Shown piece after piece: positions 7,865 through 15,509 of a stretch of 26,747 nucleotides of DNA. A program made the position numbers and the translations under genes. Location: the NCBI GenBank assembly GCA_035575835.1, contig DATLXM010000065.1:1-26747 (forward strand), given 5' to 3'. Source of the stretch: Gaiellasilicea sp035575835. Its GTDB lineage: Bacteria; Actinomycetota; Thermoleophilia; Gaiellales; Gaiellaceae. A model generated the notes under the pieces. That model was not told where the DNA came from. It searched no databases and saw only the letters and a list, made by a program, of their open reading frames with translations. How positions within the stretch are numbered: the first letter of the stretch is position 1; each line of letters opens with the position of its first letter.

Positions 7865-8487
7865 AGCGCTTGCTCCTGCTCGCCCTCGTCGCGCTCCTCG
7901 CGGGCTGCGGCTCAGACTCCGACGAGGCCGCAGCCCCGCAACCCGTGACGCTCACCGTCACCGAGCAGACGACGACGACCGCCCCGGCGGCGACCACCGC
8001 GGAGCCCGAGACGACGTGCTCGGCCTCGACCGTCCGAGCGACCCTGCCCGAGCAGGATCTGCCCGAGGCCGTCGCGTCCGTCCGGCAGCGGATCTTCGAC
8101 GCCGCGATCGCCTGCGACTACGAGACCCTGGAGGAGATCGCGCTCGAAGAGGGCGAGGGCTTCACGGTCAGCTACGGGAGCGGGACGGACGCGTCCGAGC
8201 ACTGGCGCAGTGTCGAAGAGGCGGGAACCGAGCGCCCGCTGCCGATGTTCGCGCTCGCGACGATCCTGACGATCCCGCACAGTCGGAACGAGACCGGCTC
8301 GTACGCCTGGCCGTCGGCCTACGAGGAGACGCCGACGGACGAGGACTGGCAGGCCGTCGTCGATGCGGGCCTCTACACCCAGGCCGAAGTCGAGCAGATG
8401 AAGGGACCGGAGAGCACGGGGTATCTCGGCTACCGCACGGCGATCACCCCCGACGGCGACTGGCAGTTCTTCGTCGCCGGCGACTGA
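7861..8487 (+). CDS. Putative lipoprotein, 208 aa
   Basis: The N-terminus is a short signal peptide ending in a lipobox, 'LLAGC' with C16 as the lipidation site. A Thr/Pro/Ala-rich spacer (about residues 25-50) follows and then a folded domain of about 155 residues. That domain has two Cys (about 52 and 85) that may form a disulfide, and acidic helices. I do not recognise the domain; the helix '(R)IFDAAIACDYETLEEIA' is reminiscent of NTF2/cystatin-like domains used in actinobacterial lipoproteins. The ATG at 7861 overlaps the stop of the ThDP enzyme (ATGA), so it is the last gene of the gabD operon. Extracytoplasmic location is secure; role unknown. Confidence 0.85.
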   Translation: MKRLLLLALVALLAGCGSDSDEAAAPQPVTLTVTEQTTTTAPAATTAEPETTCSASTVRATLPEQDLPEAVASVRQRIFDAAIACDYETLEEIALEEGEGFTVSYGSGTDASEHWRSVEEAGTERPLPMFALATILTIPHSRNETGSYAWPSAYEETPTDEDWQAVVDAGLYTQAEVEQMKGPESTGYLGYRTAITPDGDWQFFVAGD

Positions 8488-8488
8488 C

Positions 8489-8644
8489 CTAGAAATACTT
8501 GACGAGCCGGGCGCCGTGCCCGCACTGCTTGTGCTTGACGCCGCAGCGGCGGCAGTCCCAGTGCTCCCAGACGATCCACTTGAGGTGCTGGATCTCGAGC
8601 GCGAAGAGCGCCACGATCCAGAGGAGTGCCTGGCCCTGACTCAT
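8489..8644 (-). CDS. Small membrane / zinc-ribbon-like protein, 51 aa
   Basis: This short minus-strand gene runs from ATG at 8644 to TAG at 8489. It encodes 51 residues: an aromatic-rich hydrophobic N-terminal half (residues 6-28, with five Trp in the protein, and with charged residues that would make an amphipathic or short membrane helix) and a basic C-terminal half with C31-x2-C34-x6-C41-G-H43, a possible single zinc site. The stop lies 1 base from the convergent lipoprotein stop, and CATCCT sits 6 bases before the ATG, the same spacing as other promoters here. The unusual residue composition (Trp, Cys, His, Lys) is not that of a random high-GC shadow frame. Function unknown. Confidence 0.65.
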   Translation of the reverse strand: MSQGQALLWIVALFALEIQHLKWIVWEHWDCRRCGVKHKQCGHGARLVKYF

Positions 8645-8656
8645 CCGCTCAGGATG
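8645..8656 (-). promoter_or_regulatory. Possible leaderless -10 for the 51-aa gene
   Basis: CATCCT on the minus strand (8656-8651) lies 6 bases before the ATG. It keeps A2 and T6 of the TANNNT pattern. No -35 box or Shine-Dalgarno sequence is seen. Confidence 0.35.
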
Positions 8657-8684
8657 CGGCTCGCTCCCGAGGATTGCATGGGCC

Positions 8685-8709
8685 GTCCGGCCGGTTTGCG
8701 CGGCCGGAC
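8685..8709 (-). terminator. Terminator hairpin after malate synthase
   Basis: GTCCGGCCG-gtttgcg-CGGCCGGAC is a perfect 9-bp stem with a 7-base loop, beginning 5 bases past the aceB stop in the direction of transcription. There is no T tract. It separates aceB from the 51-aa gene in the same direction. Confidence 0.65.
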
Positions 8710-8713
8710 AGTC

Positions 8714-10192
<1,479 letters not shown>

Positions 10193-10214
10193 CGGGGGAG
10201 CTTACTCTCCGTGG
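10193..10214. promoter_or_regulatory. Overlapping divergent leaderless promoters, 22 bp
   Basis: Minus-strand TAAGCT (10204-10199) is 6 bases from the aceB GTG; plus-strand TACTCT (10203-10208) is 6 bases from the ATG of the Gfo/Idh/MocA gene. Both fit TANNNT and they share two base pairs, so simultaneous occupancy is unlikely. Neither gene has a Shine-Dalgarno sequence. Confidence 0.6.
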
Positions 10215-11180
10215 ATGAAGCTCGGACTGCTCTCCACGGCGCAGATCAACCGTGCGATCCTGAACGGCGCCCGTGCGACCGAGGTGGTCGACGTCGTCGC
10301 GGTCGCGAGCCGCGACGGGGCGAAGGCGCAGGCGTACGCGCACGAGCACGGGATCGGGCGCTCCCACGCAGGCTACGAGGCGCTCCTCGAGGACGAGGGC
10401 GTCGACGCGATCTACATCTCGCTCCCGAATGGGCTCCACCACGAGTGGACGATGCGGGCCCTGGCGGCCGGGAAGCACGTGCTCTGCGAGAAGCCCTACT
10501 CCCGCCATCCGGCCGAGGTCGAGGAGGCGTTCGCGGCGGCCGAGGCGGGTGGGCTCGTCCTGATGGAGGCGTTCATGTACCGCCATCACCCGCAGACCGT
10601 GAGGATCCGCGAGTTGGTGTCGGGTGGCGCGATCGGGGTTCTGAGATCGGTCAGCGCAACCTACAGCTTCCGGCTCCGAGACCCCGGCGACGTTCGGTTT
10701 CGACCGGAGTTCGCCGGTGGATCCCTGATGGACGTCGGCTGCTACTGCGTCAGCGGCGTCCGTCTGCTCGCGGGCGAGCCCGAGCGCATCCAGGCCGAGC
10801 AGGTGGTCGGCGAGACGGGGATCGACCTGGCGCTCTTCGGAACCATGCGCCACGCGGCCGGCGTGATCTCGCAGGTCGAGGCGTCGTTCGACGCCCCGCT
10901 CCGCGAACGGCTCGAGGCGACCGGCACGGAGGGGACTCTGGTCGCCGAGTCGCCGTGGCGGATGAACGACGGCGCGCGAGTCCTGCTCACCAGCGACGAC
11001 TCGGTCGAGCAGGTCGAGGTCGAACGGGCCGACCACTACCTGCTCGAGCTCGAGAACTTCGCCGCGGCGATCGCGGGAGAGGCGGAGCCGCTCCTCGGGC
11101 GCGCCGACGCGCTCGGGCAGGCGCGCACGATCGAGGCGCTCTACCGCGCGGCCGAGAGAGGCGAGACGGTCACGCTCTGA
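10215..11180 (+). CDS. Gfo/Idh/MocA-family oxidoreductase
   Basis: A 321-residue NAD(P)-dependent oxidoreductase. The N-terminal Rossmann domain begins 'KLGLLSTAQINRAIL' and contains 'PNGLHHEWTMRALAAGKHVLCEKP' with the hallmark EKP at 92-94. The C-terminal beta-sheet domain includes 'GGSLMDVGCYCVSGVRLL', where D-x2-C-Y/H usually positions substrate. Relatives act on sugars, inositols and related polyols, including glucose-fructose and dihydrodiol dehydrogenases, but the substrate here is not clear. ATG at 10215 was chosen over the in-gap GTG at 10211 because the protein starts properly there and TACTCT is 6 bases upstream. Its end overlaps the convergent gene by 11 bases. Confidence 0.93.
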   Translation: MKLGLLSTAQINRAILNGARATEVVDVVAVASRDGAKAQAYAHEHGIGRSHAGYEALLEDEGVDAIYISLPNGLHHEWTMRALAAGKHVLCEKPYSRHPAEVEEAFAAAEAGGLVLMEAFMYRHHPQTVRIRELVSGGAIGVLRSVSATYSFRLRDPGDVRFRPEFAGGSLMDVGCYCVSGVRLLAGEPERIQAEQVVGETGIDLALFGTMRHAAGVISQVEASFDAPLRERLEATGTEGTLVAESPWRMNDGARVLLTSDDSVEQVEVERADHYLLELENFAAAIAGEAEPLLGRADALGQARTIEALYRAAERGETVTL

Positions 11181-11439
11181 GCAACGTCGCCTCGTAGCGC
11201 TCCACGAGCGGAGCGGCCTCGCGTTCGTGCTCGGCGGACGTACAGAGAATCGTCAGCGGCTTGCCTCGGCGCTCGAGGTCCCGATCGAGCGCACGAAAGA
11301 ACCGCTCCGGCTCGTCCGGCAACACGGGGTCGATCAGGACGGTCGCGGCGTCCGTCTCGACATAGAGGCACCAGACCTCCGCGTCGTCGCGGCGGGCCGA
11401 CCAGCGCCAGAGTCCGGGTGCGAGCTCCTCGACGACCAT
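11170..11439 (-). CDS. Short metallo-beta-lactamase-like protein, 89 aa, probably degenerate
   Basis: The N-terminal pattern 'EELAPGLWRWSA' and 'VETDAATVLIDPVLP' resembles the first strands of metallo-beta-lactamase-fold hydrolases. The place where the metal-binding HxHxDH should follow reads 'LTILCTSAEHEREAAPLVERY', so the motif is missing. The protein stops at 89 residues, less than half the usual length. It may be a remnant or a small non-catalytic domain protein that kept the fold's front half. It starts at ATG 11439, 20 bases from the divergent aldo/keto reductase, and its end overlaps the convergent oxidoreductase by 11 bases. No frameshifted remainder was found downstream. Confidence 0.6.
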   Translation of the reverse strand: MVVEELAPGLWRWSARRDDAEVWCLYVETDAATVLIDPVLPDEPERFFRALDRDLERRGKPLTILCTSAEHEREAAPLVERYEATLLRA

Positions 11440-11459
11440 CCGACCGGCATGATGGCAGC
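11440..11459. promoter_or_regulatory. Divergent gap with possible -10 for the aldo/keto reductase
   Basis: CATGAT (11448-11453) lies 6 bases before the GTG at 11460, keeping A2 and T6 of TANNNT. On the other strand CATCAT lies 9 bases before ATG 11439. Both are weak matches. Confidence 0.3.
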
Positions 11460-12287
11460 GTGGAGACCTTCCTGATCGGCGGCGAGCTCGAGGTGCAGCG
11501 GCTGGGCTTCGGGGGGATGCGGCTCTGCGGGCCGAACGTCACGGGCTGGCCAGAGGATCGCGAGAACGCGCTCGCCGTCCTCCGCCGCGCCCGCGAGCTC
11601 GGGGTCGACTTCTTCGACACAGCGGACGCCTACGGGCCTGAGGTGAACGAGCTCCAGTTCGCGGAGGCGCTCCACCCCTACGAGGGGATCACCGTCGCGA
11701 CGAAGGGCGGGCTGACCCGGACCGGGAGCGGGAACTGGCCGCCCGACGGACGCCCCGAGTATCTGAAGTCGGCTTGCGAGGCCTCGCTGGGCCGGCTCCG
11801 CATCGACACGATCGACCTCTACCAGCTCCATCGCCCGGATCCGGCGACCCCGTTCGCAGAGTCGGTCGGGGCGCTCGCCGAGCTGCAGGTCGAGGGCAAG
11901 ATCCGCCTCGTCGGGCTCTCCAACGTCGACGTGGCGCAGCTCGAGGAGGCGCGCCGGATCGTCGAGATCGCCTCGGTGCAGAACGAGTACAACCTCGGCA
12001 ACCGGGAGTCGGAAGCGGTGCTCGAAGCCTGCGAGCGCGAGGGAATCGCCTTTCTCCCCTGGTACCCGCTCGACGCCGGTGAGCTCGCGCGATCCGGCGG
12101 TCCGGTGGAGGAGATCGCCGCCGCGCACGATGCGACCGCCGCGCAGGTGGCGCTCGCCTGGCTGCTCCAGCGTTCGTCCGTGACGATCCCGATCCCGGGG
12201 ACGTCGTCGCTCGCGCACCTCGAGGAGAACCTCGGCGCGCGCGAATTGACGCTGTCGGCCGACGATCTGGCTCGGCTCGCCGGCTGA
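11460..12287 (+). CDS. Aldo/keto reductase
   Basis: A 275-residue TIM-barrel oxidoreductase using NADPH. The catalytic tetrad can be placed: D53 and Y58 ('FFDTADAYGP'), K82 ('VATKGGL') and H124 ('LYQLHRPD'). The C-terminal cofactor segment 'VTIPIPGTSSLAHLEENLGA' is typical. It is slightly shorter than many members but shows no break. GTG at 11460 was chosen because the fold begins directly afterwards with 'LGGEL..QRLGFGGMRL'-type residues; the open frame upstream enters the divergent gene. It reduces aldehydes or ketones; substrate unknown. It stands alone, with the next gene preceded by its own ribosome binding site. Confidence 0.93.
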   Translation: METFLIGGELEVQRLGFGGMRLCGPNVTGWPEDRENALAVLRRARELGVDFFDTADAYGPEVNELQFAEALHPYEGITVATKGGLTRTGSGNWPPDGRPEYLKSACEASLGRLRIDTIDLYQLHRPDPATPFAESVGALAELQVEGKIRLVGLSNVDVAQLEEARRIVEIASVQNEYNLGNRESEAVLEACEREGIAFLPWYPLDAGELARSGGPVEEIAAAHDATAAQVALAWLLQRSSVTIPIPGTSSLAHLEENLGARELTLSADDLARLAG

Positions 12288-12368
12288 GCCGTTCACCGCC
12301 GCGCAACATCCGAAGTCGGCGGGCCGACGTATAAAGGGTGTAACACCGGTTCACCTAAAAGGAGAGGC
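12288..12368 (+). promoter_or_regulatory. Leader region of the cupredoxin-like gene
   Basis: This gap holds an inverted repeat GTCGG-CGGG-CCGAC (12315-12328), a TATAAA (12330-12335), an imperfect palindrome GGTGT-A-ACACC just after it, and a Shine-Dalgarno AAGGAG six to eight bases before the ATG at 12369. TATAAA could be the -10 but no convincing -35 lies 16-18 bases upstream. The inverted repeat may end the upstream transcript or bind a regulator. Confidence 0.4.
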
Positions 12369-12725
12369 ATGATTCGTATTCGTCCGTTCGCTCTGCTGGC
12401 CGCGCTCGGGCTCGTCGCGGTTGTTCCCGCTCAGGCCGCCGTGCCGAAGCTGACCGGCACTGTCGGCCCCGGCTTCTCGATGACCCTGAAGAAGGGCGGC
12501 GTGACCGTGAAGTCCGCGAAGGCCGGGAAGTACACGCTCACGGTTGCCGACAAGTCGGGGATCCACAACTTCCGGCTCCGAGGCCCGGGCGTGAACGTCG
12601 CCACGAGCATCGTCGGCACCGGCACGAAGACCTTCAACGTGACGCTGAAGCCAGGGACCTACAGGTTCCTGTGCGACCCGCACCCGACGTCGATGACGGG
12701 CGACGGCACCTTCAAGGTCTCCTAG
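12369..12725 (+). CDS. Secreted cupredoxin-like copper protein
   Basis: A 118-residue protein with a signal peptide (residues 1 to about 23, ending 'AQAA'). A beta-sandwich follows, carrying the type 1 copper ligand set H66 ('GIHNFRL') and C102-x2-H105-x3-M109 ('FLCDPHPTSM'), as in plastocyanin, pseudoazurin and related cupredoxins. It would act outside the membrane, probably in electron transfer or copper binding. ATG at 12369 has a good Shine-Dalgarno sequence, unlike most metabolic genes here. The stop codon shares the palindrome CTAG with the convergent mec stop (12722-12725). No redox partner is adjacent. Confidence 0.88.
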   Translation: MIRIRPFALLAALGLVAVVPAQAAVPKLTGTVGPGFSMTLKKGGVTVKSAKAGKYTLTVADKSGIHNFRLRGPGVNVATSIVGTGTKTFNVTLKPGTYRFLCDPHPTSMTGDGTFKVS

Positions 12726-13093
12726 CTCAGCTCCAGGCTCGCGATCCGGCCGTCTTCGCCGATGGTGAAGGCGGCCAGATCGTCCAGCCGCAGCGAGTAG
12801 ATCAGGTACGGCTTCCCCGTCCAGAGCCCGATGTTCTCGACGTCGGTGCGTGATGGGTGAGGCGGCGAGGAGAGGTGCGAGTGGAAGACGGCGAGCTCGT
12901 AGCCGTCGTCCTCGAGGAACCACGTTTCGGGCGTGACCTCGAGCTCGAAGCGGTACGGCGACGCGGCGGCGTTACGGCCCTCGATGTAGCGCTCGGCGAC
13001 CCCGTCCCGGAGGACGACGACCCCGCACGCCTCGTTCGGAGCCTCGGCAGCGGCATGGGCGATGAGGGCGGCACGAACCTCGACCGGGATCAC
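12722..13093 (-). CDS. mec: JAMM-family protease, Mec-like
   Basis: A 123-residue JAB1/MPN/Mov34 metalloprotease. The JAMM zinc signature is complete: E21 ('NEACGVVV'), H71-S-H73, x7, S81-x2-D84 ('FHSHLSSPPHPSRTD'). M. tuberculosis Mec has the same domain and cuts the CysO-cysteine bond to release cysteine. It is the last gene of the moeZ-cysO-cysM-mec operon; its GTG (13093) overlaps the cysM stop (GTGA). Because CysO here has an extra residue after Gly-Gly, this protease may also trim the CysO precursor, as proposed for QbsD acting on QbsE in another system; that second role is inference. Confidence 0.88.
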   Translation of the reverse strand: MIPVEVRAALIAHAAAEAPNEACGVVVLRDGVAERYIEGRNAAASPYRFELEVTPETWFLEDDGYELAVFHSHLSSPPHPSRTDVENIGLWTGKPYLIYSLRLDDLAAFTIGEDGRIASLELS

Positions 13094-14028
13094 CACCAGA
13101 CGGTGCGCTCCATCGAGCCTTCGACGTCGGCCGCATCCCAGAAGTCGGCGGAGAGGTACTTCCAGCCGGCGTCCGCGAGGACGCAGACGACGACCCCCTC
13201 GTCCAGCTCGGCCGCGAGCTTCCGCGCCACGTGAACGACTGCCCCCGCGGAGACGCCGCCGAAGATCCCCTCCGTGTCGAGCAGCTGCCGGAGCGCCGCG
13301 ACCGACTCCGCATTCGAGACGAGCACCTTGCGGTCGAGCTTCGAGACGTCGAGAATCGGGGGCACGTAGCCGTCTGCGAGCGAGCGGAGGCCCATCACGA
13401 ACTCGCCGGGAAGCGGCTCGGCCGCGGCGACGACGAGATCGGGGAAGCTCTCGCGGAGCCGGGCGCCCGCGCCCATCAGCGTCCCGCCGGTTCCGAGCCC
13501 GGCTACGAGCACATCGACTCGGTCGAGCGCCTCGGCGATCTCGGCGCCGGTTCCCTCGTAGTGGGCTCGCGGATTCGCCTCGTTCGCGTACTGGAACGGC
13601 ATGAAGTAGGCCGGGTCCCGCTCTGCCAGCTCGAGTGCGTGCCGGACGGCGCCGTTCGAGCCTTCCGCTCCCGGCGAGGAGATGATCTCGGCGCCGTAGA
13701 GCTCGAGCAGGCGCTTCCGCTCGGCGGTCGCGTTCTCGGGCATCACGCACGTCAGGGCGTAGCCCTTCAGCTTCGCGACGAGGGCGAGCGAGATCCCCGT
13801 GTTGCCGCTCGTCGGCTCGAGCAGGCGCCGGCCCGGCTCGAGCTCGCCCGTCGTCTCGGCCGCCTCGATCATCGCCTTGGCGATCCGATCCTTGATCGAA
13901 CCGGTGGGGTTCTGGCCCTCGAGCTTCGCGTAGACCCGGACGGGGCCGGGGGCGAAGCGGGAGAGCTCGACGAGCGGGGTCGACCCGACGAGGTCGAGGA
14001 GACTGGGCGCGAGCGAGTTAGCTGCCAC
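13090..14028 (-). CDS. cysM: Cysteine synthase CysM, CysO-dependent type
   Basis: A 312-residue PLP enzyme of fold type II. The PLP lysine is K46 in 'NPTGSIKDR' and the phosphate/substrate loop is TSGNTG (73-78). The protein is closely similar to M. tuberculosis CysM, which uses O-phosphoserine and thiocarboxylated CysO. The arginine that recognises phosphoserine there (R220 in 'ALRNMDEG') has its counterpart at R215 in 'GLRSLADG', and the C-terminal 'VLADAGWKYLS' matches too. GTG at 14028 lies 11 bases inside the end of cysO, so the two are coupled. Together with neighbours it makes cysteine by a sulfide-independent carrier route, useful under oxidative stress. Confidence 0.92.
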   Translation of the reverse strand: MAANSLAPSLLDLVGSTPLVELSRFAPGPVRVYAKLEGQNPTGSIKDRIAKAMIEAAETTGELEPGRRLLEPTSGNTGISLALVAKLKGYALTCVMPENATAERKRLLELYGAEIISSPGAEGSNGAVRHALELAERDPAYFMPFQYANEANPRAHYEGTGAEIAEALDRVDVLVAGLGTGGTLMGAGARLRESFPDLVVAAAEPLPGEFVMGLRSLADGYVPPILDVSKLDRKVLVSNAESVAALRQLLDTEGIFGGVSAGAVVHVARKLAAELDEGVVVCVLADAGWKYLSADFWDAADVEGSMERTVWW

Positions 14029-14287
14029 CGGCCATCGCCGGAAGAAGAATCATCGGCTGGCCGTCGACCGCGGTGTCGAGCCCGTCGAGCGTGCGCACGT
14101 CTTCGCCGCCGAGATAGACGTTCACGAACGGAGCGAGGTCGCCGTCCTCGAAGAGCTGCCGACCGAGCGCCGGGTAGCGCAGGGCGAGATCGTGGAGCAC
14201 CGCCCGCACGTCCGCGCCGCTCGCCTCGACCTGGCGCTTGCCTCCGACCTCAGCCCGGAGCGTCGGGGGAATCCGGACGACGGTCAT
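14018..14287 (-). CDS. cysO: CysO-like sulfur carrier ending in Gly-Gly-Ser
   Basis: An 89-residue ubiquitin-like sulfur carrier of the ThiS/MoaD family. It aligns along its length with M. tuberculosis CysO: 'IPPTLR..GGKRQVEASGADV', 'FVNVYLGGEDVR' and the tail 'ILLPAMAGGS'. The C-terminal glycine normally becomes the thiocarboxylate. Here G87-G88 is followed by S89 and then TAA, so the mature end must be exposed by a protease. ATG 14287 overlaps the moeZ stop (ATGA), and the last 11 bases overlap cysM. The two bases of overlap that create Ser are within the cysM start, so the extension may have arisen as a by-product of the overlap. Confidence 0.9.
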   Translation of the reverse strand: MTVVRIPPTLRAEVGGKRQVEASGADVRAVLHDLALRYPALGRQLFEDGDLAPFVNVYLGGEDVRTLDGLDTAVDGQPMILLPAMAGGS

Positions 14288-15444
14288 GCCCGCACCGGAT
14301 TCGAGCAGAACTCGACGTAGTCGACGTACTCGGTGATCGACGGGTGCTCGCCGCAGACCGGACAGCCCGGATCGCGCTTGACGGTGACCTCGTCGAACGT
14401 AGTCGCGAGAGCGTCGATCAGGAGCAGCCTGCCGCGGAGGTTCTCACCGATCCCGAGCAGGAGCTTCAGGGTCTCGCTCGCCTGGATCGAGCCGACGATC
14501 CCGGGGAGGACACCGAGGACACCGCCTTCGGCGCAGCTCGGTGCGAGCTCGGGCGGCGGCGGCTGGGGGAAGAGGCAGCGGTAGCACGGACCGTGCTTGG
14601 GTTGGAAGACGGTGACCTGGCCCTCGAAGCGATAGATCGAGCCGTGGACGACGGGGATGTCGTGCCAGACCGAGGCGTCGTTGACGAGATAGCGAGTGGG
14701 AAAGTTGTCGGCGCCGTCGAGGATCACGTCCCAGCCCTCGCCGAGAATCCGCTCGACGTTCTCGGAGGTGAGCCGCTCCTCGTAGGCCTTGACGACGACG
14801 TCCGGGTTCAGCGCTTCGATCGTGCGCTTCGCGGAGAGGACCTTCGGCTCGCCGATCCGCTCGGTCGAATGGACGATCTGGCGCTGCAGGTTCGAGTCGT
14901 CGACGACGTCCGCGTCCACGATCCCGAGCGTGCCCACGCCGGCGGCGGCGAGGTAGAGCGAGGCGGGTGAGCCGAGCCCACCCGCGCCGATCAGGAGCAC
15001 CCGTGCTTGGAGGAGCTTCGCCTGGCCGGCTTCGCCGACCTCGGGGATCAGGAGATGGCGCGAGTAGCGCGCGCGCTGCGCAGGGGTGAGGGTCTGCGGC
15101 GTCTCGACCTCGAATCCATTCCGCTTCCAGTCGGTGAACCCACCGGCGAGCGAAACGACGTTCTCGTAGCCGAGGTCGGCGAGCGACTTGGCCGCGAAGG
15201 CGGAGCGCGAGCCGCCCGCGCAGTAGACCACGAGCTCGCGCGAGCGATCCGGCACGAGTCCCTCGATCCGCGACTCGAGCTGACCGCGCGGGATGTGCAC
15301 GGCACCGGGCACGATGCCCTCGTCCCACTCGTCCTGCTCGCGCACGTCCAGGAAGAGAGCGGAGGATCTCTCGCACGCTTCGCCCGTCGAGATCTCTTCG
15401 ATCTCGGACTTGACCTGCTGCAGGAGATCGCGGTAGCCGGGCAT
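14284..15444 (-). CDS. moeZ: Rhodanese-ThiF fusion activating enzyme, MoeZ-like
   Basis: A 386-residue two-domain protein. Residues about 10-112 form a rhodanese domain with active-site C75 ('VVYCAGGSRS'). Residues about 120-386 form an E1-like ThiF/MoeB adenylyltransferase with GAGGLG (153-158), 'DADVVDDSNLQRQ' and a zinc site from two CxxC pairs ('CYRC' and 'CPVC'). MoeZ of mycobacteria adenylates and sulfurates CysO, but carries its rhodanese domain at the C-terminus; the order is reversed here. ATG at 15444 leads the four-gene operon, with TATATT 10 bases upstream and a weak GAAAG. It could also serve MoaD or ThiS carriers. Confidence 0.9.
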   Translation of the reverse strand: MPGYRDLLQQVKSEIEEISTGEACERSSALFLDVREQDEWDEGIVPGAVHIPRGQLESRIEGLVPDRSRELVVYCAGGSRSAFAAKSLADLGYENVVSLAGGFTDWKRNGFEVETPQTLTPAQRARYSRHLLIPEVGEAGQAKLLQARVLLIGAGGLGSPASLYLAAAGVGTLGIVDADVVDDSNLQRQIVHSTERIGEPKVLSAKRTIEALNPDVVVKAYEERLTSENVERILGEGWDVILDGADNFPTRYLVNDASVWHDIPVVHGSIYRFEGQVTVFQPKHGPCYRCLFPQPPPPELAPSCAEGGVLGVLPGIVGSIQASETLKLLLGIGENLRGRLLLIDALATTFDEVTVKRDPGCPVCGEHPSITEYVDYVEFCSNPVRA

Positions 15445-15509
15445 TACTTTCAACAATATAGCGAGGGCGAGGTGGGCTCCCGCGAGCGCTCGGAAGCTAC
15501 GGTGGCGCA
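15445..15509. promoter_or_regulatory. Divergent promoters of moeZ operon and TPR-like gene
   Basis: Minus-strand TATATT (15460-15455) is 10 bases before the moeZ ATG, in an AT-rich patch unusual for this window. Plus-strand TACGGT (15498-15503) is 6 bases before ATG 15510, the leaderless spacing. No clear -35 is seen for either. Confidence 0.5.
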
